DNA of 64,000 nt from Leptothermofonsia sichuanensis E412. GTDB lineage: Bacteria; Cyanobacteriota; Cyanobacteriia; Leptolyngbyales; Leptolyngbyaceae. Numbering within the stretch: position 1 is the first letter of the stretch; every line of letters starts with the position of its first letter. The position numbers and the translations under genes were made by a program. Positions 25,143 to 33,911 of the stretch are shown here, one piece after another. The stretch lies in NCBI RefSeq assembly GCF_019891175.1, contig NZ_CP072600.1:3348001-3412000 (forward strand). Direction: 5' to 3'. The notes under the pieces are model-generated. The model did no database searches. It was not told the DNA's origin and was given only the letters and a program-made list of their open reading frames with translations.

Positions 25143-26861
25143 ATGTCTGGAGTAGCTCTGGCCTATCGTTGGTTGATCCACGTCCCTGCTTTGGGAGTTG
25201 CCCTGTTGGGAGTTGCCCTATTGGGAGTTGAGCTTGGTTTCGGAACCAGGGAAGCGATCGCGACAGAACTCCCTGAGGTGGAAACTGAGGTCCTAGGGCT
25301 GGATCAGGTGACTTCAGTTTCCCAGTTAACCGATGTCAGACCGACTGACTGGGCATTTCAAGCATTGCAATCCCTGGTTGAGCGCTATGGTTGCATTGTG
25401 GGCTACCCGGATCGAACCTTTCGCGGTAATCGTGCTCTCTCTCGCTATGAGTTTGCGGCTGGGGTAAACGCCTGTCTGGATCGGGTCAGCGAGTTGCTGA
25501 CGGCAGCCACAGCCGATCTGGTCAGGAAGGAAGATCTGCTCCAGATTCAGCGGTTGCAAGAAGAGTTTGCAGCAGAACTGGCAGTCCTGCGGGGACGGAT
25601 CGATACGCTACAAGTTCGCACCGCCACCCTGGAGGCGCAACAGTTCTCGGTCACAACCAAGCTTGCGGGAGAAGCGATTCTCGCTAGAAGTGATGCCTTT
25701 GGGGGCACAGACATTTTAGGATTTGGGCGGGTTCCAGCCAGCGTAGACAATGCCGGGCAGGCAGTTTTTCAGAACCGGGTTCGGCTCAACTTCCAGACCA
25801 GCTTTACGGGGAAAGACCTGCTGCTGACCCGCCTAGAAGCTGGAAACGCCATTCCTCAACTGGCATCCGGGGGAACCACAGGGGGAGCGAACCCCGCTTA
25901 CCTGCTGTTCTCCAATGAGGGCCGGTTAGCCTACGATAATTCCAACGTTGCCCAGGCAAACAATTCAGTCCGTGTCAGTCTCCTCAGCTATAGCTTTGCC
26001 CTTTGTGATTGGGCAGCCGTCACTGTCTTTGGTACTGGAGGCAACCACTTTAACTATGCGGATACTGTCAACCCCTATCTGGATGATCAGGATGGGGGCA
26101 GTGGAGCCGTTTCCCGCTTTGGGCAGCACAACCCGATTTACCGAATTGGCGGCAATGGGGCAGGTGTTGGAGTCAACCTCAGACTCAGCGATGCCTTCAG
26201 AATTGACCTGGGTTACCTGTCAAACACGGCCAGCCTGCCTGGGATTGACTCTGGATTATTTAACGGCAACTATTCCACCCTGGCTCAGCTTGTGGTCAAG
26301 CCCTTTGAGCGGTTCAAACTGGGATTAACTTACGTCCACGCCTACGATGATGCCGGTGAATTTCGTTATGGGGGTTCAGGTACCGCAACCGGCACTTTCC
26401 TGGGCAATTTGTTGCCAGGTTCCCAGGGGTTTGCGCCTCTGTTTCCACCCAATACTCCAATCGCCAGTAACTCCTATGGGGTTGAAGTTTCGTTTGCAAT
26501 CAGCCCCCGGTTTGTGATTGGAGGTTGGGCAGGTTTGACCAAAGCCCGCCTGATTGGGTTTGGTGATGCTGACATCTGGAATTATGCCGGGATTCTGGCA
26601 TTCCCCGATCTGTTCAGGCGGGGTAGTCTGGGAGCCATTATTGTGGGAGCAGAACCAACCCTGAAGGGAGTTCGGTCTGGGGGCAGTCAACGATCCGTGA
26701 TCGATCGCGACGATGCTCTCCATATCGAAGCCATGTATAAATTTCCGATACTGTCCAATCTCTCTATCACCCCTGCTATCATCTGGCTACCTGCTCTGAA
26801 CCAGAACAGTGCCAACGATGATGTATTCATTGGTGTGATGAGAACAACCTATACATTTTGA
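25143..26861 (+). CDS. SLH-domain outer-membrane porin (OprB-like)
   Basis: Cyanobacterial outer-membrane channel. From the ATG at 25143 (ribosome binding site GAGAAAGG) it has 572 residues: a signal peptide with a short LGVALLGVALLG repeat, one S-layer-homology domain (DVRPTDWAFQALQSLVERYG ... YPDRTFRGNRALSRYEFAAG) that binds cell wall, a short coiled coil, and an OprB-type beta barrel ending in TYTF with a terminal aromatic residue. Substrate is unknown; members conduct small solutes and ions. Confidence 0.93.
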   Translation: MSGVALAYRWLIHVPALGVALLGVALLGVELGFGTREAIATELPEVETEVLGLDQVTSVSQLTDVRPTDWAFQALQSLVERYGCIVGYPDRTFRGNRALSRYEFAAGVNACLDRVSELLTAATADLVRKEDLLQIQRLQEEFAAELAVLRGRIDTLQVRTATLEAQQFSVTTKLAGEAILARSDAFGGTDILGFGRVPASVDNAGQAVFQNRVRLNFQTSFTGKDLLLTRLEAGNAIPQLASGGTTGGANPAYLLFSNEGRLAYDNSNVAQANNSVRVSLLSYSFALCDWAAVTVFGTGGNHFNYADTVNPYLDDQDGGSGAVSRFGQHNPIYRIGGNGAGVGVNLRLSDAFRIDLGYLSNTASLPGIDSGLFNGNYSTLAQLVVKPFERFKLGLTYVHAYDDAGEFRYGGSGTATGTFLGNLLPGSQGFAPLFPPNTPIASNSYGVEVSFAISPRFVIGGWAGLTKARLIGFGDADIWNYAGILAFPDLFRRGSLGAIIVGAEPTLKGVRSGGSQRSVIDRDDALHIEAMYKFPILSNLSITPAIIWLPALNQNSANDDVFIGVMRTTYTF

Positions 26862-26864
26862 GGC

Positions 26865-26942
26865 GGGCATTGCTGAAAAGTGGGATAAATTGAAACCGAG
26901 TTTCAAGCGTCCAGCACCTTTTTCATCCCCCGATTCAGCAAC
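26865..26942 (+). mobile_element. family A palindromic element, copy A4
   Basis: Starts GGGCATTGCTGAAAAG and ends ATTCAGCAAC, with a middle very close to copy A3. It lies 4 bp after the porin stop and may act as its transcription end. No flanking duplication is evident. Confidence 0.7.
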
Positions 26943-27213
26943 ACTGATTGTGGGAAAGGTAAGGTAAGTCTGAAATACGTTGCAAAGACGGCAACGGGAT
27001 CATGGTTCAGCAACACTCATTGTGAGAAAGGTAAGGTAAGGGGTTTGAAGGGACGTTTCGCTGCCCCACAGCGTACTCCCTCACCACAGGTTTTTCGATG
27101 CATGTAGTGAGTTCATCCGGCATTTTTTCCCGGTGTTCTTCAATTACAGTCAAACGTGATACTATCCGGGGTGCGATCGTGTCTATAAACCCACTTTTCC
27201 CCAGTGGAGGATC

Positions 27214-27355
27214 GAATCCTGGGGTTGACGGACTTGCACCGCCCCCTCAGAATGCGGGAAACTGACGCTAGTGCAGCTCATAGGGCTAACTACAAGGCTC
27301 AGGGTAGACAGCAGAGGCATGGTTCAACCCCATCGGGGTTTCATCACTGTCTGAT
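27214..27355 (+). ncRNA. candidate structured leader upstream of pyruvate kinase
   Basis: TGGGGTTGA (27220-27228) is complementary to TCAACCCCA (27324-27332), which would close a ~110 nt domain. The same AACCCC (27326-27331) can instead pair with GGGGTT (27335-27340), supported by AGACAG (27306-27311) with CTGTCT (27347-27352). An inner TGCAC/GTGCA helix is also possible. The two exclusive pairings resemble a regulatory switch, but I recognise no known riboswitch and no U-run follows. Confidence 0.35.
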
Positions 27356-27421
27356 ACCCCGTCCTCTGTTCTCTGTTCCCTGCTATTCCTTTGCCATCCT
27401 TCTCTCCTGGTCTTGTCATTC

Positions 27422-29206
27422 ATGGAATTACAGAACTTTCAGCGTCGAACGAAAATTGTGGCTACGATTGGTCCTGCTACCAGTAGCCCGGAGGTACTGC
27501 GGGCATTAATTGAGGCTGGTGCAACCACATTTCGCCTTAATTTTTCCCACGGAACCCACGAAGACCACCAGCGCAGCATTCGCCTGATCCGGCAGACCTC
27601 GTTTGAACTGAACCAGCCAGTTGGAATTTTGCAAGACCTCCAGGGACCTAAAATTCGCCTGGGGCGATTCGAGAGCGGTTCGATTATTTTGAACAAGGGC
27701 GATCGCTTCATCCTCACCAGCAAGCTGGTTACAGGCACTCAGGAAATCAGTTCCATTACCTATGAGCATCTGGCAGACGAAGTTCCTGAAGGGGCTGTCA
27801 TTATGCTGGATGATGGCAAGGTAGAGATGCTGGTGGAAAAGGTAGACCGGGCAGAGCGGGAACTACACTGTCGCACAATTGTCGGAGGTGCCCTTTCTAA
27901 CAACAAGGGGGTTAACTTTCCAGGGGTTTATCTTTCGGTCAAAGCCCTGACCGATAAGGACAAAAAAGACCTGATGTTTGGTCTGGATCAGGGCGTGGAC
28001 TGGGTTGCCCTCAGCTTTGTGCGCAATCCCCAGGATGTATTGGAAATTAAGGAATTGATTTCCAGTGCGGGCAAGAATGTGCCAGTTATTGTCAAGATTG
28101 AGAAGCACGAGGCGATCGAGGAAATGGAAGCCATTCTCTCGATCAGTGATGGGGTAATGGTGGCACGGGGTGACCTGGGCGTGGAACTTCCAGCAGAGGA
28201 TGTTCCCATTTTGCAAAAACGACTGATTGCAACAGCAAACCGGATGGGCATCCCCGTGATCACCGCCACTCAGATGCTGGACAGCATGGTGCATAGCCCC
28301 CGCCCCACCCGCGCCGAGATTTCTGATGTTGCCAATGCTATTCTGGATGGTACAGATGCGGTCATGCTGTCCAATGAAACAGCCGTGGGTAAGTATCCGG
28401 TTGAAGCGGTTGCCACCATGGCAACTATCGCTGTCAGGATTGAAAAGGAGAAGACAAACCGGGAGATTGAAGATAGTGGCCGCTCCATACCCAACGCCAT
28501 CAGTTGCGCGGTGCGCCAGATTGCAGAGCAGCTAGACGCGGCTGCCATCATGACCTTGACGAAAACTGGGGCAACCGCCCGTAATGTCTCCAAATTTCGT
28601 CCTAAAAAGCCAATTCTTGCTGTGACGCCCCATGTCGATGTGGCACGGCAACTCCAGCTTGTCTGGGGGGTCAAACCATTGCTGGTGCTGGATTTACCCT
28701 CTACAGGACAGACCTTCCAGGCGGCTCTTAACGTGGCCCAGGAAAAATGCCTGCTAAAAGAAGGAGATCTGGTGGTGTTAACCGCCGGTACCTTGCAGGG
28801 GGTTTCTGGTTCAACCGATCTGGTTAAAGTTGAAGTGGTTACGGCTGTGCGTGGTAAGGGAGTGGGGATTGGGCAGGGTTCGGTCAGCGGTCGCGCCCGG
28901 GTGGTTCGCAGTATTGTTGAAACCAGCCACTTTAACCCTGGGGAAATCCTGGTGGTGCGTGACACAAAAGCCGAATTTGTAGATGCCATCAAAAAGGCAG
29001 CCGGAATTATTACTGAGGACAGCAGCCTTAGAAGCCATTCGGCGGTAATTAGTCAGCAGTTGAGAGTGCCTGCCATTATTGGGGTGAAAAATGCCACCTC
29101 GGTCATCCGGGATGGGGAAATTGTCACTCTGGACGTGCAACGGGGGGTTGTTTATTCAGGAGTGGCAGCATCTTCTACCCAGGTGGATGCGGCATTGCCC
29201 GTGTAA
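27422..29206 (+). CDS. pyk: pyk, pyruvate kinase with C-terminal PEP-utiliser domain
   Basis: Final glycolytic step: phosphoenolpyruvate + ADP to pyruvate + ATP. The 594 residues contain the (beta/alpha)8 core with FRLNFSHGTHEDH, the catalytic-site peptide VIVKIEKHEA and the metal/substrate segment DGVMVARGDLGVELP. A C-terminal phosphohistidine-type domain (about 485-590) has LRSHSAVISQQLRVPAIIG; such an extension occurs in Bacillus and many cyanobacterial enzymes. The ATG at 27422 gives MELQNFQRRTKIVATIGPA; a TTG 9 bp upstream is in frame. Confidence 0.98.
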   Translation: MELQNFQRRTKIVATIGPATSSPEVLRALIEAGATTFRLNFSHGTHEDHQRSIRLIRQTSFELNQPVGILQDLQGPKIRLGRFESGSIILNKGDRFILTSKLVTGTQEISSITYEHLADEVPEGAVIMLDDGKVEMLVEKVDRAERELHCRTIVGGALSNNKGVNFPGVYLSVKALTDKDKKDLMFGLDQGVDWVALSFVRNPQDVLEIKELISSAGKNVPVIVKIEKHEAIEEMEAILSISDGVMVARGDLGVELPAEDVPILQKRLIATANRMGIPVITATQMLDSMVHSPRPTRAEISDVANAILDGTDAVMLSNETAVGKYPVEAVATMATIAVRIEKEKTNREIEDSGRSIPNAISCAVRQIAEQLDAAAIMTLTKTGATARNVSKFRPKKPILAVTPHVDVARQLQLVWGVKPLLVLDLPSTGQTFQAALNVAQEKCLLKEGDLVVLTAGTLQGVSGSTDLVKVEVVTAVRGKGVGIGQGSVSGRARVVRSIVETSHFNPGEILVVRDTKAEFVDAIKKAAGIITEDSSLRSHSAVISQQLRVPAIIGVKNATSVIRDGEIVTLDVQRGVVYSGVAASSTQVDAALPV

Positions 29207-29215
29207 ATAAAGAAT

Positions 29216-29243
29216 ATGGCTGATCTGAAGCCAGATCAGCCAT
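29216..29243. terminator. hairpin between pyk and a convergent small gene
   Basis: TGGCTGATCTG (29217-29227) pairs exactly with CAGATCAGCCA (29232-29242) around an AAGC loop. It lies 10 bp after the pyk stop and 28 bp after the stop of the convergent gene, and could end transcription from both sides. There is no strong T-run. Confidence 0.65.
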
Positions 29244-29270
29244 CCAAAACCGTCTATATCATGGGCAATC

Positions 29271-29474
29271 TTAAATCCTCTGTGCGGCCTCCCAGCTTGT
29301 GCCCGCAGGCAGTTCCAGGCTATCCGGGTCAACATAATGACAAACGGTATCATTCATGCAAATGAGCGCCCAGCCTGCCCGGTCAATATCCATCAGCTTA
29401 TATGATGCTTCCTGGATGAAAAAACCTTTGTGATTGCGTGTTTCTGGTTTGATTTCGATGTTTTCGAGAATCAT
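29271..29474 (-). CDS. conserved small protein, unknown function
   Basis: A 67-residue soluble protein (MILENIEIKPETRNHKGFF ... SLELPAGTSWEAAQRI) with a strong ribosome binding site GGAAGGAGG 6-7 bases before ATG. The composition is protein-like and the gene has its own terminator-side hairpin. I do not recognise a family. Confidence 0.65.
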   Translation of the reverse strand: MILENIEIKPETRNHKGFFIQEASYKLMDIDRAGWALICMNDTVCHYVDPDSLELPAGTSWEAAQRI

Positions 29475-29753
29475 AAATGCCTCCTTCCCTAAATTAAGGA
29501 AGCAGAAAATAAAAAAGTAAAAGCAAAATGAATCGGGTTAGTTGATTAAATCTTATCACCTGATTATGAGAAAACTGGTTAATTTATTTAATCGAATATG
29601 TTGTTATGTGAATGACTCAATCAATTGATGTAGTGGGTTACAGTGGGTGGCACCCGGTGATAATTGATTAGAAAATTTTGGTTAGACAATTTGGTTAGAC
29701 AACCTGGTTAGACAATTGATTAGAATAACAACCCGGAAACAGGAGATTGAATC
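29475..29753. other. intergenic region with TTGGTTAGACAA repeats
   Basis: AT-rich 279 bp between divergent genes. About four related units of GGTTAGACAA occur from 29680 to 29725, just upstream of the methyltransferase gene. Promoters for both genes must lie here, but none is distinct. Confidence 0.45.
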
Positions 29754-30419
29754 ATGGCTTTTCGACAATTGTTGCGGTTGCTCATCGCGAGTGCGGGGGT
29801 CGCCAGCCTGGAGTTTGCTCCTGTGCCGCCACCAAACTTACAGGCAATGGCGCAGCAACCGACAGATACCCCAGTCCAACCCAAACCTACGCTGAAACCC
29901 CAGGAAAGACCGGCTGACGTACCCTATGTGCCAACCCCCCAGTCGGTGGTTGATGAAATGTTAAAAATTGCAAATGTGGGTCAGGATGATGTGGTTTATG
30001 ACCTGGGCAGCGGCGATGGGCGGATTGTGATTACGGCTGCCAGAACCTATGGTGCGCGTGGGGTAGGAATTGATATCAATCCCAGTCTTGTTCAGGCGGC
30101 AACGGAAAATGCTCGTGAGGCTGGTGTCAGCAACCTTGTTGAATTCAGACAGCAAGACCTGTTTAAGACTGACCTCAGTCAGGCGACCGTTGTCACACTT
30201 TACCTGTTACCCCAAATCAATCTGCAACTGCGCCCCAAATTGCTCCAGGAGTTGAAACCGGGTACTCGAATTGTGTCCCATGCTTTTAGCATGGGAGACT
30301 GGCATCCCGAGAAGGTTGTAAAAGTCAATGGCAGAACGATTTACTATTGGACCGTGCCAAAACAGGTACCTCAAAATCTGCTAAGACCGGGTCCTAATGA
30401 ACTACTGGATGGGTATTAG
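29754..30419 (+). CDS. class I SAM-dependent methyltransferase with N-terminal leader
   Basis: 221 residues. The N-terminus (MAFRQLLRLLIASAGVASLEF) is hydrophobic and followed by a Pro-rich linker, suggesting export or membrane anchoring. The methyltransferase fold starts about residue 60 (VPTPQSVVDEMLKIA), with the SAM-binding loop VYDLGSGDGRIVI and VGIDINPSLV. The substrate is unknown. The gene converges on the two-RCK gene and their ends overlap by 18 bp. Confidence 0.88.
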   Translation: MAFRQLLRLLIASAGVASLEFAPVPPPNLQAMAQQPTDTPVQPKPTLKPQERPADVPYVPTPQSVVDEMLKIANVGQDDVVYDLGSGDGRIVITAARTYGARGVGIDINPSLVQAATENAREAGVSNLVEFRQQDLFKTDLSQATVVTLYLLPQINLQLRPKLLQELKPGTRIVSHAFSMGDWHPEKVVKVNGRTIYYWTVPKQVPQNLLRPGPNELLDGY

Positions 30420-32399
30420 ATGGGCTGAAACCTGGACTTTGCTCAGTTCACGCACCAGTCTGAGGGCTTGATGTTTGTAGAGGGGAATCTGGAGTGTTGC
30501 TGGAAGTTGCTTCATCAAAGTATGGGCAACCCCAATGTCACAGCCAGAAACACGAGCGATCGCGCCTGCCCCTTCAAAGGCAGCTTCCTGGGATAACGCT
30601 TTATCCACCTGTAAGAACCAGTGACGCTCCAACAACTGTCCCTGTTCTACCCGTCGCAGTCCTGCAATTGTAGCCAGGACAACCAGGCGATCGCCAACAT
30701 GCAGCCGAATATCGTCCAGCGGCAGTAAGCGGGCAGTCTCCTGATTGCTCCTCTGATGCAGAATGGGAACCACACCGTAGCCGTAAGCGATCTCAGCCAG
30801 TAGCAGACCATTCAACGTGTCATTCGCTTCAATGGCATATTCAGTGACCATGGTGGTGCGATTGTGGAGGCGAAATAAGTTCAAAATATTTTCACCAAAA
30901 GCTGCTCCAACAAACGCCTCGGCTGCCAGGGAATAGGCACCCAGCACTCTGGCATCGGGCATCAACCGGGCTACGCTTTCAGCAAAGTTCTGGTCAACGG
31001 TTCGTAACACCAGGTTACATGAAGGGTTGACCGACCGTGCCATTAGCCCTATTTCCAGGTTTGTGACCTCGTCGTCGGTCAGCACCACCACACTTTTTGC
31101 CTTTGCCAGATTCACCCGGGTGAGGGAATCCTTAATTGCGCCAGTGATCAGGGGAATCTGAAATGGGACCTCCGACTCCAGCGCTGTGGCACTGACTCCG
31201 ACGAGGGGATGTTTTAACTCCAGCAATAGATCGGCCACCCGTTGCCCGACTCTACCCAGCCCAATTAAGACAATATGGCCTCCCTTAGGGACCGGCGGAC
31301 GGCGTTTAAGAAACTGAAACCTCGCTGCCAGCACCCGCTCAGTCAAAATCGCATAAAGGATGCCAACAAAAATGGTGCCTGCTACCGTCATGCCGACACT
31401 GAACAGATACAGCCACCAGGGAATCTCGAAGGGCATCTGGCGCCCTCCAAATATCTCATCAAATCCTCCCAGAATCAGGATGAGAGCAACGTTGAAGGAT
31501 TCATAGAGGGTGATATCGACATACTGAAGTTTGAATAATAGCCCTCCAATCAGAAACAGGCTGAACATGACAGCACAGGAAAGGATTGCCACCCGCTGAG
31601 TCTGGGTGCGTTCCCGCCACAGAGAAATCAACCGTCGCCTCAGGTGTTGCCAGCCCAGACCACGGACTGACCGCCGCCAGGATGGTTGACGCTCTTGAGT
31701 GGGTTGGAAAGCAAAACTGGTTGGCTTTTCAGCAATTTCAATATAGGTAACAATATCACCAGTGCCCACTCTGGCATCCGGCTCCCACTGGTAGAAGCCA
31801 TTTGTTGCAGCCAGAAAGGACAGATTGTGGCTTAATACTCGCCGCGAAGCCGTGTTGAGTTCATGGAGCTGGCGTGTATTACACCAACGATGACTGCTGT
31901 GGATCTGAATCTGAACCACTCGCATCAGGCAGTCTTCCAGCTTGAAAAACCCCTGGGTTGAGTCTCCTAAGGCCGCCAGGGCATAGGCATTGGCAGGCAA
32001 CTGGGTGGCCTCATAAGCTGCAAAGTTACCTAATTGTTGACTGAGCAACTGGTTCAGGTTCTCCTGGGCTGACCGGATAATCAGGCGAATATTGGGGTTC
32101 AGCGATCGCGCTGCAAATGCGGCTGCAATATTCACCCGTTCATCACTGGTAACCAGCAACACTGCCCGACATTCATTAATGCTTGCCTGCTCCAGGATGG
32201 TTGTCTGGCGACAGTCCCCAATGAATAACTGATCCAGCAGGTGGGGTAGATTGGCAATTTCCCAGTGCCCAGGGGCGATCGCATCAATCCCAATTACCCT
32301 CACCCCAAATTCCTTCAGCAGTAATACGCAATACTGCCCTAAACTCCCCAACCCGCAGACCAGGAAGGAAGATGCCTGTGGTGTTTCCTTCTCTTCCAT
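30402..32399 (-). CDS. membrane protein with two RCK/TrkA-N domains, possible ion channel
   Basis: 665 residues. An N-terminal Rossmann RCK domain (FLVCGLGSLGQYCVLLL) is followed at about 270-365 by hydrophobic segments (VAILSCAVMFSLFLIGGLLF, LYESFNVALILILGG, LYLFSVGMTVAGTIFVGILYAIL). A second RCK domain begins near 373 (HIVLIGLGRVGQRVADLLLE), with a TrkA-C-like part after it. The layout resembles CASTOR/POLLUX-type channels, but the K+ filter TVGYGD is absent; the corresponding stretch reads ILGGFDEIFGG. Probable ligand-gated ion transport or sensing; selectivity unknown. Confidence 0.82.
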   Translation of the reverse strand: MEEKETPQASSFLVCGLGSLGQYCVLLLKEFGVRVIGIDAIAPGHWEIANLPHLLDQLFIGDCRQTTILEQASINECRAVLLVTSDERVNIAAAFAARSLNPNIRLIIRSAQENLNQLLSQQLGNFAAYEATQLPANAYALAALGDSTQGFFKLEDCLMRVVQIQIHSSHRWCNTRQLHELNTASRRVLSHNLSFLAATNGFYQWEPDARVGTGDIVTYIEIAEKPTSFAFQPTQERQPSWRRSVRGLGWQHLRRRLISLWRERTQTQRVAILSCAVMFSLFLIGGLLFKLQYVDITLYESFNVALILILGGFDEIFGGRQMPFEIPWWLYLFSVGMTVAGTIFVGILYAILTERVLAARFQFLKRRPPVPKGGHIVLIGLGRVGQRVADLLLELKHPLVGVSATALESEVPFQIPLITGAIKDSLTRVNLAKAKSVVVLTDDEVTNLEIGLMARSVNPSCNLVLRTVDQNFAESVARLMPDARVLGAYSLAAEAFVGAAFGENILNLFRLHNRTTMVTEYAIEANDTLNGLLLAEIAYGYGVVPILHQRSNQETARLLPLDDIRLHVGDRLVVLATIAGLRRVEQGQLLERHWFLQVDKALSQEAAFEGAGAIARVSGCDIGVAHTLMKQLPATLQIPLYKHQALRLVRELSKVQVSAHLIPIQ

Positions 32400-32869
32400 G
32401 CGTCAGAGTCCTCATTCTGCCTGACGGGAATGATAAAACCATCAGACTGCGACTGCTTTGAACAAGCTACTCTCAAAACGTTAAATAACGGTAAAGTTCT
32501 GGTTGAGGAGTCAGAAATTACGGCTATAGCAAGGGAAGAAAGTATGACGGGATCAGGTTTTAAGCGTTCTAATCTCGTCCTGACCTGGATGACGACTACT
32601 ATATCTTCAAATGGGTATACTCCCACCCCTCTCCCAGAATAGGAGAGGGGCTAAGACGGTGGTTTAGTTCCCCTTCTCCTAGTGTTCCGTCAGGAAAATT
32701 TTGACGGGTCGCAGACCCTCAAAATTTAACTTCAATCAGCCTTTCAGTATTCAGTTACCTGTCAAATTTAATTTGACAGACCACTAGTTTGGGAGAAGGG
32801 GCTAGGGGATGAGGGTTGCCTGGAGGCTGAGTAGTTACTACAGATGGTCAATACAGATAATCCGTTTAA
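32400..32869. other. intergenic region with element C2
   Basis: 470 bp. Contains the upstream region of the two-RCK gene, a CTCTCCCAGAATAGGAGAGG hairpin (about 32629-32649), element C2 (32679-32787) inserted in a CTTCTCC/GGGAGAAGG repeat, and a direct repeat CAATACAGATAATCCGT overlapping the next gene's end. An open frame at 32430-32642 ends in repeat DNA and is not credible. Confidence 0.5.
32679..32787. mobile_element. family C palindromic element, copy C2, 109 bp
   Basis: It begins CTAGTGTTCCGTCA and ends TGACAGACCACTAG. Its right part (TATTCAGTTACCTGTCAAAT ...) matches the fragment at 48010-48051. Both ends carry CTAG. It sits within a CCTTCTCC...GGGAGAAGG repeat. Confidence 0.75.
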
Positions 32870-33763
32870 TCAATACAGATAATCCGTTGCCACCCAGCCG
32901 CCACCTTCCGCCTGTTGCCAGGCATAGCCATCCCGATAAACGACACCACCAGCCGTGGGAACAAAGGATCCTTCATTGGCACCGCCTACTCTGCGAAAGT
33001 CTAAGCCGGGACCAGAGCGAACATTTAACCCCACCCGACAACGGGTTGTTACAACACCACCATTCGTGCCATAGGAAACCGGATAATAGCTTCCGCTGTC
33101 ATCATAATCGTCATAATAATCACGGCCATAGGAGGAACTGTAGCAACTCCTGCAGGGGTGATAGGAAACCGGACGGTAAGACTCAACGGTATAGTCGGAG
33201 GCGACCCATCCTCCGGTTTCCAGGGGAGTCCAGGCATAGCCATCATAGCCGTTATAAATGACAGTCTCGTAGTCCTGATACAGGAAAGCTCCATCAGGTG
33301 CGCCACCGATGATGTGGTACCCTATGCCTGGACCACTGCGAATATTTAACCCGATGCCAGAGTTGGTTTCCACAAATCCAACCGGGCGGTATTCTTCATC
33401 CAACCCCAGAGCTTTCGCTGTTTCCTGCCCAACGACACCATCAATTTTTTCAAGCCCCTGACGAATCTGGAAATCTGTGATCGCCGCTTCGGTCCTGGGT
33501 CCAAATTGCCCGTCCGCTTCAATTCCGAGGGCAGTTTGAATAGCCTCAACCGCTTCTCCAGAACTACCAGAACCGACTGGTGCTGCTGCCAGGGCTGACG
33601 CAGGCATTCCTCCCAGTACTGATGCCACAACGGCTGCACCCGCCAAACCCGCCAGAGCCGGATTGGAAAGATGCAGGTCTCGATGCTCAAAGGTTCTCAA
33701 TTCAGGATCGGGATTGGGATCTTCGTAGCGGACCGCCGTATGAATGTAGGCAAATGATTCCAT
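32870..33763 (-). CDS. exported peptidoglycan-binding protein with two SH3 domains
   Basis: From MESFAYIHTAVRYED (ATG at 33763) the protein has 297 residues. An unusual N-terminal leader is followed by a hydrophobic Ala/Gly stretch (ALAGLAGAAVVASVLGG), a PG_binding_1 domain (SGEAVEAIQTALGIEADGQ ... DFQIRQGLEKIDG) and two bacterial SH3 domains, each with LNVRSGPG or LNIRSGPG, separated by a Tyr/Asp/Ser-rich linker. Likely a cell-wall-associated protein. It is a tandem paralogue of the next gene, which keeps the first SH3 domain but has a Gly/Tyr/Cys tail instead of the second. Confidence 0.85.
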   Translation of the reverse strand: MESFAYIHTAVRYEDPNPDPELRTFEHRDLHLSNPALAGLAGAAVVASVLGGMPASALAAAPVGSGSSGEAVEAIQTALGIEADGQFGPRTEAAITDFQIRQGLEKIDGVVGQETAKALGLDEEYRPVGFVETNSGIGLNIRSGPGIGYHIIGGAPDGAFLYQDYETVIYNGYDGYAWTPLETGGWVASDYTVESYRPVSYHPCRSCYSSSYGRDYYDDYDDSGSYYPVSYGTNGGVVTTRCRVGLNVRSGPGLDFRRVGGANEGSFVPTAGGVVYRDGYAWQQAEGGGWVATDYLY

Positions 33764-33911
33764 AATGACCTCCCTCGCTTCATCCTGAATAAAAAACAAA
33801 ATGGGATAAGCGGAGTATAACACTGCTCATCCCACCTGTACTAGATTCCGTACCAGAACCGTTGGGTTTCTGATACAAATCTCAATCAATTGGGCTTAGA
33901 ACCCGTTGGGG

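Larger units (their letters stand above)
26862..27421. other. porin-pyk intergenic region
   Basis: 560 bp. It contains element A4 just after the porin stop, two copies of a GAGAAAGGTAAGGTAAG-like word (about 26955 and 27024), and a candidate structured leader RNA of pyk (27214-27355). No protein-coding gene is apparent. Confidence 0.55.

Noticed and set aside
27214-27355. tmRNA, 6S RNA or cobalamin riboswitch
   Set aside because: None of the diagnostic cores I know could be found; only the alternative pairings are supported, so it is listed as an unassigned structured leader.
32430-32642. 70-codon frame upstream of the two-RCK gene
   Set aside because: The end lies in a palindromic repeat and composition is not protein-like.
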